A stretch of DNA of 64,000 nucleotides, taken from assembly GCF_000308495.1 (NCBI RefSeq), contig NZ_BAFU01000023.1, positions 56,769 through 120,768 of the forward strand. The letters are read 5' to 3'. How positions within the stretch are numbered: the first letter of the stretch is position 1; the number at the start of each line of letters is the position of its first letter. Source of the stretch: Nocardia brevicatena NBRC 12119. Lineage in GTDB: Bacteria > Actinomycetota > Actinomycetes > Mycobacteriales > Mycobacteriaceae. Below are positions 8,077-17,062 of this stretch, piece after piece. The position numbers were made by a program, and so were the translations under genes. The notes below the pieces were generated by a model that saw only the letters and a list, made by a program, of their open reading frames with translations, searched no databases and was not told the DNA's origin.

Positions 8077-10698
8077 CTATTTTTTTCGGCCCTTTCGGTC
8101 GGGCTGTCGCGCGGCTTCGATGCGGACTTCGTCGATGGTGTCCCGAGGAATATATTCGATGATGTCCTCGCGGGACACGACCGCCAGTTTCCGCAGAATA
8201 GCGGCGATCTGCGCATCGATGGTCCTGATGGATTTCCCCCGGCGGGCGGCGATGGCGGGGTTGGTCCAGCCGGCCGCCGCCAGGACCGCGACATCTCGTT
8301 CGGCCTGGGTCAAATCGTGCCAGGCAGAGGCGGGCCCGACCTCGTCCAACCGATCGTCGGAGGAAGTTTCAACGGTCAAGGCGCCCAGGACGAGCCGTTC
8401 TGTCTCGTTGTACTCGGGGCGCAGACGCCTGCCGCGCGCTTCCGCCGCGGTGTATGCGTCGGGTCCCAGTACCCGATGGGCAACCGCGACGGCCTCGACG
8501 GTCTTCTCGGTAAAGGGGCCCATTGTATCGCCGGCCAGGCCGGATCTGTCGGCCATGGCCGCCGTTCCCCCCGTCAGATGGGCGATCTCGGTGGCAAGTG
8601 CCACCAACCTGGCACGGTCAGGGTTGTCGGCGGCGAGTAGATCGGCTACCAGACGAGCCAACGTCCAGATATAGAACTGCACGACCCACATCCCCACCCA
8701 CCGGTCACCGACGGTGAGTTGATAGGCCAGCGAGGACCGCTCGAGCTCCAATGCCTCGACCGGGTCACCGTGCTGGGTCAGCGCGATCGCCTGGGTGAGC
8801 TCGGCCAATGATTTCTCCCGCAGTGTACCGGAAGTACCGACGCGGTCGTAGTACCGTTGGGCGATCTCATAGGATTGATCGGCGGTTCCCAGCAGGCCCG
8901 CAGTGAAGGCGGCATGCAGTTCGCTCATCGCTGCCGAGCCATGATTGTTCTCGGCAAGGAATTTGTCTCGGGCGCGCAGAAAAACCTCGACGGCATGAAT
9001 GCCGTTGTGGATGAGCAGTAACTCTTCCCCCCATGCGTGTTCGACAGCGGCAGGAAGGCCGATATCCGTCTCGGCGGTGTTCCGCCAGTCCGCTCTGGTG
9101 TCCGGGTCATCGATGCAGGCGGCGACGCAGTCCTCGAGTATCCGCTCGGCCTCTTCCAGCCTGCCCTGAGTCAGAGTAAGTACGGCGATTGCGGCCATGC
9201 CCGCGATCTGGAGTTCGGTGGGGCGAGTGCCCGAAACCCGCGTCGCGTTCAGGCAGCGTTCGATCCAGTTGCGCGTTTCTCGTACCGACCCGTTGACGTA
9301 ATTCTGCATGGCGAACAGGCCGATACCGAGCTCCAGACCGAGGTAGGCCCGATCAGGGGTGGTGAGGCTGTGTTCGAGCGCGATCAGGGTGTTGGCCCAG
9401 CTCGTTCGGACCCAGCTCATGAGGTTCTGTCCCTCCGAGACCGGCCAGTAGGTGGCGGCGTAACAGATCTTGTCCCGGTAATACCGCAAATGCCGATCGG
9501 CCAATACGGCGGGCTCGTCCATCCCGGCGTGGCTGCGTTGCCGCAGCCGGTCCTGGGCATACACCCGCAGGCTTTCCAGCAGGGCGTACCGCACCGTGGT
9601 CGATGTCCTGTGCACCGATACCAGCGCGTGATCGACGAGCCGGTCGAGCAGGTCCTCGATTTCGTCCCGGGCCAAGGCCACACCCACGTCGTTTCCGCCG
9701 TCGACCGACCCGTCGTCGTCGATCGACTCCTCATCGCCGCAGATGGCCTGGATGGCATCCAGATCGGCACCGACGTCCGCCGGCGCATCCGGATCGGCAT
9801 CGTCGGAACCGGTGTGGTAGCCCGCGGCGAAGACCGACAGGCGGTCGAACAGCAGGCGCTCTTTTTCCGTACACAACTCATAAGACCAGGCGATGGCATC
9901 ACCGACCCCGTAATGGCGGGGCTCGGCGCCCGCGCGAACGGTACGCGACCACCGCAGTCGGGTATCGTCGGCCCGTCCGGTGAGCCCGCTCAACACCAGC
10001 GCGGGCGGCTGATGTTGTAACCGTGCGGCCGCCAACTGGATGTAGAGGGGGTGATTGTGCAACCGGCGACAGATCTTGGCGGCGGTCCGCATCTGATCCC
10101 TGCCCGACAGCGGGTACCCGGTCAACTCGGCGCGGCGTCGGAACAGCAGCGATGCCTGCTGGTCGGTCAGCGGCGGCACCGGGACGAGGTGCTCGTCGAC
10201 CCAGCCGATCGGCTCACGGCTGGTGGCCAGCACGGTCAACTCCGGTACCACCTCGAGCAGGTCGGCGATCACATGCGCGACGCCGGTGAGCACGTGTTCG
10301 CAGTTGTCGAGCACCAACACGGTGCGCGGTGCCTGCCCGGTCGGTCCGGTGCGGGTGAAGGCATCTACGAGGGCATCCCAGGTCGAGCGCCCGGAGAAGT
10401 CGCCGTCGATCACCGCATGAGCGATCTCCTCCTCCACCGCGGTGGTCCCCGACCGCCTGGGCAGACGCGCGAGCCGTACCCAGAACACGAACGACTGCCC
10501 GACAGACCCCCGACGATAGTCACGGACGACCTCGGCGGCCAGTCGGGTCTTTCCGATTCCACCCGGCCCGGTCAGGGTTATCAACCGGGCCGTACCCAGC
10601 AGCAGCGTCCTGATTTCCTGCAACTCCCGCTCCCGACCCACGAAGGTGAGGTCGGGTGCCGGCAGACCCCCGACACGGCCTCTCGGCGGTGCTTCCAC
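8077..10698 (-). CDS. large ATP-binding LuxR family regulator (NB-ARC/TPR/LuxR)
   Basis: 873 residues. The N-terminal ATPase has Walker A TGPGGIGKTRLA (near residue 45) and Walker B VLVLDNCEHV, followed by the GxPL-type motif of the AfsR/MalT-related STAND ATPases. The middle 400 residues are helical and TPR-like. The C-terminal 65 residues are a LuxR (GerE) helix-turn-helix: LTQAERDVAVLAAAGWTNPA, then IRTIDAQIAAILRKL. Such proteins are signal-integrating activators, often of secondary metabolism or carbon use. The start is a GTG at 10698. It has no tightly linked partner; the target is unknown. Confidence 0.9.
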   Translation of the reverse strand: MEAPPRGRVGGLPAPDLTFVGRERELQEIRTLLLGTARLITLTGPGGIGKTRLAAEVVRDYRRGSVGQSFVFWVRLARLPRRSGTTAVEEEIAHAVIDGDFSGRSTWDALVDAFTRTGPTGQAPRTVLVLDNCEHVLTGVAHVIADLLEVVPELTVLATSREPIGWVDEHLVPVPPLTDQQASLLFRRRAELTGYPLSGRDQMRTAAKICRRLHNHPLYIQLAAARLQHQPPALVLSGLTGRADDTRLRWSRTVRAGAEPRHYGVGDAIAWSYELCTEKERLLFDRLSVFAAGYHTGSDDADPDAPADVGADLDAIQAICGDEESIDDDGSVDGGNDVGVALARDEIEDLLDRLVDHALVSVHRTSTTVRYALLESLRVYAQDRLRQRSHAGMDEPAVLADRHLRYYRDKICYAATYWPVSEGQNLMSWVRTSWANTLIALEHSLTTPDRAYLGLELGIGLFAMQNYVNGSVRETRNWIERCLNATRVSGTRPTELQIAGMAAIAVLTLTQGRLEEAERILEDCVAACIDDPDTRADWRNTAETDIGLPAAVEHAWGEELLLIHNGIHAVEVFLRARDKFLAENNHGSAAMSELHAAFTAGLLGTADQSYEIAQRYYDRVGTSGTLREKSLAELTQAIALTQHGDPVEALELERSSLAYQLTVGDRWVGMWVVQFYIWTLARLVADLLAADNPDRARLVALATEIAHLTGGTAAMADRSGLAGDTMGPFTEKTVEAVAVAHRVLGPDAYTAAEARGRRLRPEYNETERLVLGALTVETSSDDRLDEVGPASAWHDLTQAERDVAVLAAAGWTNPAIAARRGKSIRTIDAQIAAILRKLAVVSREDIIEYIPRDTIDEVRIEAARQPDRKGRKK

Positions 10699-10895
10699 GA
10701 TAGAAAGAATATCGCGTTACCAGGGCCTGTCGTTCTCGCCTGTACCCGACCCGACAAGACCGCAGCGAACATCCAGCTGCGGACCGCGCCACCACGGACC
10801 GTATCGACAGCCACAGTCACCGAGACGGCGGGTTCACCAACACCTGACAGGGTGATGTATGCGCACGAGGAGCACTACCAGGCCGGCTGGACCGC

Positions 10896-11141
10896 ATGGC
10901 CGAACAGACCCCGCCCACAGCAGCACAACCAACGCAAACCTGCAATCCGTGCGGGAGACCGATCGACCACCGACACCTCGACCGAACGCTCGGGCAACGT
11001 GACGAGCAGGCCGAAGCCCTCGCAGACCTCGGACGGTGCCTACCCACCGAACCGAATTGCGGTCTGGCTCACGGCCGCCATTGCCACCAAGCCCCCGCCC
11101 CCTCCACCGGCACGGCTGTGCGGGCATCGAATCGCCATTGA
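10896..11141 (+). CDS. possible small cysteine-containing protein (doubtful)
   Basis: 81 codons starting MAEQTPPTAAQPTQTC, with four Cys and several His (CNPCG, LGRC, PNCG, RHCH), a spacing that could bind zinc. Third-codon GC is only about two thirds, lower than the near-saturated values of real genes here, and no clear ribosome binding site precedes the ATG. I do not recognise a family. It could be chance; it is listed because this 0.9-kb stretch otherwise has no gene. Confidence 0.25.
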   Translation: MAEQTPPTAAQPTQTCNPCGRPIDHRHLDRTLGQRDEQAEALADLGRCLPTEPNCGLAHGRHCHQAPAPSTGTAVRASNRH

Positions 11142-11174
11142 CCCGGAACCATCGGAATCCGAGAGGGAAGCCCA

Positions 11175-11318
11175 GTGCAGTTCGTGATGCTCCGCACCGG
11201 CATCAAGGTGGTATTACCGGCAGTCGGCACCGGTGAGGCGGCACTCATCCAGTGGACGGCAACCCGGCCGGCAGGAACCGAAGTGAGGACTTCCCGGCGG
11301 TCGGCCGGAATGGATTGA
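11175..11318 (+). CDS. possible 47-residue small protein (doubtful)
   Basis: A GTG at 11175, preceded at about 8 bases by GAGAGGGA, opens a 47-codon frame beginning MQFVMLRTGIKVVLPAVGTG and ending at TGA 11316-11318. A hydrophobic first third and a basic end can be seen. No family is recognised. It is followed 26 bases later by another short frame with a good ribosome binding site. Confidence 0.3.
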   Translation: MQFVMLRTGIKVVLPAVGTGEAALIQWTATRPAGTEVRTSRRSAGMD

Positions 11319-11344
11319 TCTGAAATATACAAGAAGGGAACCGC

Positions 11345-11455
11345 ATGCCTGTAGCGCTGCACAAGCGGGGGGCCGACGTCAACACGGGAGACAACCGGCC
11401 CACTGTGGTCACCGCAGACGATCCCGGCGACGACCGTATTCACACAAGCCGATAA
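11345..11455 (+). CDS. possible 36-residue small protein with a good RBS
   Basis: The ATG at 11345 has the strong Shine-Dalgarno AGAAGGGA five bases before it, and the 36-codon frame (MPVALHKRGADVNTGDNRPT onward) ends at TAA 11453-11455. The product is polar, with many Asp and Thr. An AT-rich patch (TGAAATATAC, about 11320-11330) lies just upstream and could hold a promoter. No family is recognised. Confidence 0.35.
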   Translation: MPVALHKRGADVNTGDNRPTVVTADDPGDDRIHTSR

Positions 11456-11601
11456 CACCGCTCGATCGACGATGCCGCCCCGCACTCCACGGAGGCGGCT
11501 GTCGTTGTGTCCCGATGGTTGCACCCTGCTTCATGGCCTGCGCGGTCGTGATAGTGATCTGGGCAAACCCCGCGGAAGACACCGGGTGCAGCGGTGGTGT
11601 C

Positions 11602-12426
11602 CTACGCGGGTCGGGAATCCGTGTTAGTGAGTGTGTCCTGGAACCGGCGCATACCCCTGAGCCAGCGGTCGTAGTCCGAGCCCTTCTGCTGGTACATCGT
11701 CAGCACCTCCGGATGCGGCAGGATCAGAAAGCGCTCATCTTCGACGCCTGCGAGGACGGTGTCCGCGACCTCGGCCGGGGTGAGCACGGCACCCGCGGTT
11801 TTCACCGCCGCGATCGCGAGCCGCCCGAACTGGGCGTTCTCCGAGGTGATCATGCCCTCGCGCAGCAACGCTGTGTCCACGCCCATCGGGCAGACACAAC
11901 TCACCCGGATCCCCTTGGCGCCATAGGTGACCGACAGCCATTCGGCGAACCCCACGGCGGCGTGCTTGGACACCGAGTACGGCGCCGACCCGAGCTGGGT
12001 GAGCAGCCCGGCCGCCGACGCGGTACTCACGAAGTACCCCTCGCCTCGCTCCACCCATCCCGGGACCAGCAACCGTGCGGCCCGCACATGGGCGAGCACA
12101 TTGACATCCAGCGCGGCCGCCCACTGTGCGTCGGTACTGTCGAGCCCCGGGCCGCCGCCGATTCCGGCGTTGGCGAAATAGATGTCCACCGGGCCGAAAT
12201 CGGCGTCCGCCCGCTCGATCAGGTCGCGGATGACCTTCTCGTCGGAGACGTCGCCGCCCACCGCCACCGCCGCGGACCCGATCTCGGCGGCCACCGCGTC
12301 GGCCGACCGTCCGTCCAGATCGGCCACCACCACCCGGGCCCCGCGTTCGGCCACCCGTCGCGCCAGCGCCGCTCCGATACCCGATCCACCGCCGGTGACG
12401 ACGGCGACCTTTCCCGCAATGTCCAT
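11602..12426 (-). CDS. short-chain dehydrogenase/reductase
   Basis: 274 residues, the normal length of a classical SDR. Visible are the NAD(P)-binding glycine motif TGGGSGIG (residues about 11-18), the acidic residue DLDGRS after beta-2 suggesting NAD preference, the NAG motif (FANAGIG), the catalytic Ser in VSTASAAG, and the YxxxK pair as YSVSK. The substrate is unknown. The gene stands alone, convergent with nothing clear on its 3' side. The start is ATG 12426. Confidence 0.9.
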   Translation of the reverse strand: MDIAGKVAVVTGGGSGIGAALARRVAERGARVVVADLDGRSADAVAAEIGSAAVAVGGDVSDEKVIRDLIERADADFGPVDIYFANAGIGGGPGLDSTDAQWAAALDVNVLAHVRAARLLVPGWVERGEGYFVSTASAAGLLTQLGSAPYSVSKHAAVGFAEWLSVTYGAKGIRVSCVCPMGVDTALLREGMITSENAQFGRLAIAAVKTAGAVLTPAEVADTVLAGVEDERFLILPHPEVLTMYQQKGSDYDRWLRGMRRFQDTLTNTDSRPA

Positions 12427-12453
12427 ACCCGCACCCTACGGCTGTGTTTGATT

Positions 12454-12570
12454 GCGCCGCCTTCGGCGGCGCGGGCCGGGGCCCTCGCGACCTGGGTCTT
12501 CCCTCCCTCTGCGCCGCCGCCGACGCGGCGTCGATCCGGTCGGTCCGGACCCGGGGCGGGCCCCGACCAT
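12454..12570. repeat. intergenic palindrome plus a copy of a dispersed repeat
   Basis: 12454-12472 is a perfect palindrome-type hairpin (GCGCCGCC, loop TTC, GGCGGCGC). Its core recurs at 50906-50922. Bases 12531-12570, read on the minus strand, match about 34 of 40 positions of the tandem repeat unit at 50545-50584 (shared ATGGTCGGGGCCCG and ACCGACCGGA). Both stretches are noncoding, so this appears to be a dispersed intergenic repeat family. Confidence 0.6.
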
Positions 12571-12629
12571 GGGGTGAGGTGCCCGAGGAGGTGCGGGGCG
12601 GAGATTGGTGTTGTCGGACTCTGTATGGT

Positions 12630-13124
12630 TCAGCTCGAGTCGATCAGCCGGTGCAGGAGCGGCCCGATGCGCGGCCCGACCAGTTCGCGCATGATCAGCG
12701 CCATATTGGTGCGCTGTACGCCCGGGATCTTCAGGATCTGGCCGGTGATGCGGTAGAGGTCATCGGCGTCGCAGGCGACCACCCGGACGGTGAGGTCGGT
12801 GGGTCCGGTCATTCCGCACACCTCGGTGACCTCCGGGATCTCGGCCAGTTCGTCCACCACCGGGTCGAGCCGATGCTGGTCCACCACCACCGCGACGAAC
12901 GCGTTCAAGGGGTAGCCGAGGGCGCGGGGCTCGACGCGGCGTTCGAAGCTGCCGAGCACCCCGCTCGCCTCCCAGCGGGACAGGCGGGCCTGCACGGTGT
13001 TGCGGGACAGGCCGAGCCGGGCGGCCAGTTCGACACCGGTCGCGCGGGGGTTGGCGATCAGTTCCAGCAAAAGCCGCGCGTCCGTGGCGTCGAGGGTCGG
13101 CTCGGTGGTTTCTCGACTGGGCAT
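12630..13124 (-). CDS. Lrp/AsnC family transcriptional regulator
   Basis: 164 residues, typical of the family. An N-terminal winged helix-turn-helix (LDATDARLLLELIANPRATG, then LGLSRNTVQARLSRWEASG) is followed by an AsnC/RAM ligand domain (AVVVDQHRLDPVVDELAEIP). It is divergent from the bkd operon with about 150 bases between. In other bacteria (for example BkdR of Pseudomonas) an Lrp-type protein activates the branched-chain oxoacid dehydrogenase genes in response to branched-chain amino acids, so the same role is likely here (inference). An in-frame ATG at 13145 is an alternative start; neither has a clear Shine-Dalgarno. Confidence 0.9.
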   Translation of the reverse strand: MPSRETTEPTLDATDARLLLELIANPRATGVELAARLGLSRNTVQARLSRWEASGVLGSFERRVEPRALGYPLNAFVAVVVDQHRLDPVVDELAEIPEVTEVCGMTGPTDLTVRVVACDADDLYRITGQILKIPGVQRTNMALIMRELVGPRIGPLLHRLIDSS

Positions 13125-13168
13125 ACAACGCAGTATGACAGTCATGAGGGTGAGAAAACCGAGCACTT

Positions 13169-13198
13169 TGCTCAGTTGTTCGTACAACACTTGCGCAG
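13169..13198. promoter_or_regulatory. candidate Lrp operator between regulator and bkd operon
   Basis: An inverted repeat GTTGT-TCGT-ACAAC (13175-13188) is flanked by a direct repeat TTGCTCAG (13169-13176) and TTGCGCAG (13191-13198). It sits in the divergent gap, where an autoregulating Lrp-type protein would bind. No experiment supports it; the assignment rests on position and symmetry. Confidence 0.4.
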
Positions 13199-13270
13199 AT
13201 CGCTTTACCGTGCATGCTGAGTGATACAAGCCACACAATGGCTGGTGCCCATGCCGAGGAGGCGATACCC

Positions 13271-14404
13271 ATGCCTGGCAAACACGAATACCCCGTGCAG
13301 TTGGTACAGCCCGACGGACGTCGGGTGTTCGATCCCGAACACGCCGGGTGGGTCGCCGATATCGGCCCCGACCGGCTGTGGTCGCTCTACCGGGACATGG
13401 TGGTGGCCCGCCGGATCGATACCGAGGCCACGGCCCTGCAGCGGCAGGGCCAACTGGGGCTGTGGGCCCCGCTGCTCGGTCAGGAGGCGGCCCAGGTCGG
13501 CTCGGCATGGGCGCTGACACCCGACGACTATGTGTTCTGCAGCTACCGCGAGCACGCCGTCGCCTACTGCCGCGGCGTCCCGCCGACCGAACTCACCCGC
13601 ATGTGGCGCGGGGTATCGCATTCCTGCTGGGACCCTACCGCGGTGAATATGACCAACCCGGCGATCGTGGTGGGCTCCCAGGGGCTGCACGCCACCGGCT
13701 ACGCCTACGCCGCACAGCTGGACGGTGCCGAGATCGCCACCGTAGCGTACTTCGGCGACGGGGCCACCAGCCAGGGCGATATCGCCGAGGCCATGGTCTT
13801 CGCGGCGAGTTGGGGCGCGCCCGTGGTCTTCTTCTGCCAGAACAACCACTGGGCGATCAGCGAACCCGTGCGGTTGCAGAGCGCCACCCCGATCGCCCAT
13901 CGGGCCCGCGGCTACGGTATCCCCGCCGCCCGCGTCGACGGCAACGACGTGCTGGCGGTGCTGGCCATGACCCGACAGGCGGCGGCCCGGGCGCGGGCCG
14001 GTGGCGGGCCGTCGTTCGTGGAGGCGATCACCTACCGGATGGGCCCGCACACCACCGCCGACGATCCGACCCGCTACCGCACGGCCGCCGAGAACGAGCA
14101 GTGGGCGCGTCGCGATCCGATCGACCGGATACGGCTGCTGCTGGAACGGGAGGGACTGTTCGACCCGGTCGCGCAGCGGCAGGTCGACGAACGCGCGGAC
14201 GAGGTGGCCCACCAGCTGCGCACCGCCACCATCGGTATGCCCGACCCCGATCCGATGCGGCTGTTCGACCACGTCTACGCCACACCGCATCCGCTGCTCA
14301 CCGCCCAGCGACAGGAGTACGCCGAGTACCTGGCCGCCGATCCGGCCGATACCGCCCTCCCCCACGAGGCGCCCACCCGGCGCGCGGAAGGAGTTCCGTC
14401 ATGA
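13271..14404 (+). CDS. bkdA: branched-chain 2-oxoacid dehydrogenase E1 alpha subunit
   Basis: 377 residues. It is the thiamine-diphosphate-dependent decarboxylase alpha chain: the ThDP motif runs from GDGATSQGDIAEAM (about residue 160) to QNNHWAIS. Together with the next two genes it oxidatively decarboxylates the 2-oxoacids from Val, Leu and Ile. The ATG at 13271 is chosen because GAGGAGG lies 8 bases before it; upstream ATGs at 13214 and 13238 lack such a site. The stop overlaps bkdB as ATGA. The family also contains pyruvate dehydrogenases; the branched-chain role is inferred from the Lrp neighbour, the BkdABC-type layout without E3, and the homologous M. tuberculosis operon (annotated pdhABC). 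Confidence 0.92.
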   Translation: MPGKHEYPVQLVQPDGRRVFDPEHAGWVADIGPDRLWSLYRDMVVARRIDTEATALQRQGQLGLWAPLLGQEAAQVGSAWALTPDDYVFCSYREHAVAYCRGVPPTELTRMWRGVSHSCWDPTAVNMTNPAIVVGSQGLHATGYAYAAQLDGAEIATVAYFGDGATSQGDIAEAMVFAASWGAPVVFFCQNNHWAISEPVRLQSATPIAHRARGYGIPAARVDGNDVLAVLAMTRQAAARARAGGGPSFVEAITYRMGPHTTADDPTRYRTAAENEQWARRDPIDRIRLLLEREGLFDPVAQRQVDERADEVAHQLRTATIGMPDPDPMRLFDHVYATPHPLLTAQRQEYAEYLAADPADTALPHEAPTRRAEGVPS

Positions 14405-15375
14405 TCACCACCTTCGCCGCGGCTCTCAACGCGGGACTGCGCCGAGCGCTCGAGGACGATCCGAAGGTGGTGATCATGGGAGAGGATGTCGGCCGCCTCG
14501 GCGGTGTGTTCCGGGTGACCGACACACTGCAGAAGGATTTCGGCGACAGCCGCGTCATCGACACCCCGCTCGCCGAATCCGGTATCGTGGGAACGGCTTT
14601 CGGAATGGCGCTGCGCGGGTACCGGCCGGTGTGCGAGATCCAGTTCGACGGGTTCGTCTACCCGGCCTTCGACCAGATCGTGTCCCAGATCGCCAAGATC
14701 CACTATCGGACGCAGGGGCGGGTACGCGCTCCTCTCACCATCCGTATTCCGTTCGGCGGCGGTATCGGCTCGGTGGAACACCATTCGGAATCCCCCGAGT
14801 CCTATTTCACCCATACCGCGGGACTGCGGGTGGTGACGCCGAGCAATCCCGCCGATGCCTACACCATGATCCGGCAGGCGATCGCACTGGACGATCCGGT
14901 GATCTTCTTCGAACCCAAGCGCCGCTACTGGGACAAGGCCGAGTTCGACCCGCACGCTCCGGTCGAACTCCCGCTGCACCGGGCCCGGGTCTGTGTTCCC
15001 GGCAGCGACGCCACCCTCGTCGCCTACGGCGGCACGGTGGCGACCGCGCTGACGGCGGCGCGGATCGCGGCCGAGGAGGGGATCTCGCTGGAGGTCATCG
15101 ATCTGCGCAGCCTGGCGCCGCTGGATATCGATACCGTGGCGGAATCGGTGACGCGTACCGGCCGACTGGTGGTGGCGCACGAGGCGCCGGTCTTCGGCGG
15201 TTTGGGCGCGGAGCTGGCGGCCCGGGTCACCGAGCGGTGCTTCTACCACATGGAGGCACCGGTTCTGCGCGTCGGTGGCTTCGATATCCCCTACCCCCCG
15301 GCTAAGCTCGAGAAGCATCATCTGCCCGACCCCGACCGGATCCTGGCCGCGGTCGACCGTTCGCTCGCCGCCTGA
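14401..15375 (+). CDS. bkdB: branched-chain 2-oxoacid dehydrogenase E1 beta subunit
   Basis: 324 residues. The transketolase-type pyrimidine-binding domain contains MGEDVGRLGGVFRVT (residues about 22-36), the segment IDTPLAESGIVGTAFG and QIAKIHYRTQG. The C-terminal transketolase domain contains LVAYGGTVATAL and VIDLRSLAPLD. The ATG at 14401 overlaps the bkdA stop, so the two E1 chains are translationally coupled, as expected for a heterotetramer. The length is normal. Confidence 0.95.
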   Translation: MITTFAAALNAGLRRALEDDPKVVIMGEDVGRLGGVFRVTDTLQKDFGDSRVIDTPLAESGIVGTAFGMALRGYRPVCEIQFDGFVYPAFDQIVSQIAKIHYRTQGRVRAPLTIRIPFGGGIGSVEHHSESPESYFTHTAGLRVVTPSNPADAYTMIRQAIALDDPVIFFEPKRRYWDKAEFDPHAPVELPLHRARVCVPGSDATLVAYGGTVATALTAARIAAEEGISLEVIDLRSLAPLDIDTVAESVTRTGRLVVAHEAPVFGGLGAELAARVTERCFYHMEAPVLRVGGFDIPYPPAKLEKHHLPDPDRILAAVDRSLAA

Positions 15376-15428
15376 CCGACGACACCCAGCCGGCCGAGAG
15401 TATCGGCCTCCCGATACGGAGGTATCAC

Positions 15429-16928
15429 GTGGACGACGCCCGCGCCGCGGACCAGGGGGACATTCTCGAATTCCGGTTGCCGGACCTCGGGGAGGGATTG
15501 ACCGACGCCGAACTGCAGAGCTGGTCGGTCGCGGTGGGTGACCGGGTGGAACTCAACCAGACCGTCGCCGAGGTGGAGACCGCCAAGGCCGTGGTGGTTC
15601 TGCCCTCCCCGTTCACCGGGACGGTGATCGAACTGCTCGCCGAACCGGGCGAGACGATCCCGGTGGGCGCGCCGCTGCTGCGCGTGCGCGGTGACGGTCC
15701 TCCCGTGGGCGGCGGGCGGTCTTCGGTTCTGGTGGGTTACGGACCGGAGGACGAGCCGGTCACCCGCCGTCGGCGGCGACCGGAGACCCGCCGGGTCGCG
15801 GCATACAACGGAAACCATACCGGCGACACCGGTCCGGACCCCGGCATGCGCGACGGTGAACGAGCGGCGGCGATCGACAGCGGTCATACCGGCCCCGGTG
15901 ACACCGGAATCCGCGTCCCGGACACGGCGGCATCGGCCGGCGTCGGGGCTCGCGACGAGGCGGCGGACGATACCGGGCCATCGGGTGTAACTCACGACGC
16001 CCTGGGGCAGATCGCGCAGGGGCAGCGGGTCGCGGCGACTCCCGGCGCGCGGAAACTGGCTCGGGAACTCGGTATCGACCTGTGGTGTGTGGCGGGGTCG
16101 GGACCGGCCGGTGCGGTCACCGTGGACGATGTGCGCGCGGCCGTCCCCGTGACGCAGGGGCGCGGCCGGGAGATCGCGCGCGCCGACTCCGGAGTTGTGG
16201 ACCGGCCCCCGCGGGAAGCCCCGGCGGTGCGGGAGGAACGTACCCCCATCAGCGGTATCCGCAAACGCACCGCCGCCGCCATGAGCGCCAGCGCGCACAC
16301 CATCCCCCAGGCGGCCACCTCGGTGACCATCGATATCACGGCGTCGATGGAACTGCTCGACCATCTGCGTACCACCCCGGCCTTCGCGCAGCTGTCACCG
16401 ACGCCCCTGGCGCTGGTCGCCAAAGCGGTTCTGGTCGCACTCACCGAATTCCCGGGGGTCAACGCGTTCTGGGACGAGAAGAACCAGGAGATCGTCACCA
16501 AGCACTACGTCAATCTCGGTATCGCCGTCGCCACCGAACGCGGGCTGCTGGTGCCGAATGTCAAGGAGGCGCAGTCCCTGACGTTGCGTGAGCTGTGCCG
16601 GGAGATCGGCTGGCTGGCCGAGACCGCGCGGACCGGCCGCGCCACACCCAGCGATCTGCGCGGCGGCACCTTCACCATTTCCAATGTCGGGGTGTTCGGC
16701 GTGGATTCGGGGGTGCCGCTGGTCAATCCGGGGGAGGCCGCGATCCTGTGTCTGGGCGCGATCACCCGACGGCCCTGGGTGTTTCGTGACGAGCTCGCGA
16801 TTCGACAGGTCACCACCCTGACGCTGAGCTTCGATCACCGCATGATCGACGGTGAACTCGCCGCCCGATTCCTGAGCACTGTCGCCGGTCTCTTGGAGGA
16901 TCCGCTCACCCTGCTCGGGCGGGTGTGA
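15429..16928 (+). CDS. bkdC: branched-chain dehydrogenase E2, dihydrolipoamide acyltransferase
   Basis: 499 residues. One lipoyl domain (residues about 12-88) holds the lipoylated Lys53 in EVETAKAVVV. A long, low-complexity linker (about 95-195) precedes the peripheral-subunit-binding domain (ATPGARKLARELGIDL, near 201). The catalytic 2-oxoacid acyltransferase domain ends with the HxxxDG motif in SFDHRMIDGE, with His near residue 470. The start is GTG 15429 with CGGAGG six bases before it. No E3 (lpd) gene follows, so E3 must be supplied from elsewhere. Confidence 0.95.
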   Translation: MDDARAADQGDILEFRLPDLGEGLTDAELQSWSVAVGDRVELNQTVAEVETAKAVVVLPSPFTGTVIELLAEPGETIPVGAPLLRVRGDGPPVGGGRSSVLVGYGPEDEPVTRRRRRPETRRVAAYNGNHTGDTGPDPGMRDGERAAAIDSGHTGPGDTGIRVPDTAASAGVGARDEAADDTGPSGVTHDALGQIAQGQRVAATPGARKLARELGIDLWCVAGSGPAGAVTVDDVRAAVPVTQGRGREIARADSGVVDRPPREAPAVREERTPISGIRKRTAAAMSASAHTIPQAATSVTIDITASMELLDHLRTTPAFAQLSPTPLALVAKAVLVALTEFPGVNAFWDEKNQEIVTKHYVNLGIAVATERGLLVPNVKEAQSLTLRELCREIGWLAETARTGRATPSDLRGGTFTISNVGVFGVDSGVPLVNPGEAAILCLGAITRRPWVFRDELAIRQVTTLTLSFDHRMIDGELAARFLSTVAGLLEDPLTLLGRV

Positions 16929-17062
16929 CCGGGACGCGGTTCGAGAAGTCCACGGTTCAACAGAACCCGGCGAGGGTATTCCGGGGGTCGTATGGATGCC
17001 CCACGCACCGCTGCGTAGGGTGACGCAAACCTGAACCAAAGACGCCGGCACGAGGAGCTGCG

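Noticed and set aside
10051-11187. Long plus-strand frame of 378 codons
   Set aside because: Its first 650 bases are antisense to the clearly coding LuxR-type ATPase gene, and the rest is Pro/Thr-rich with no motif or start signal.
13348-14400. Frame continuous with bkdB extending 350 codons upstream
   Set aside because: It overlaps bkdA in another frame and encodes an Arg-rich, unnatural sequence; the bkdB start at 14401 overlaps the bkdA stop in the usual way.
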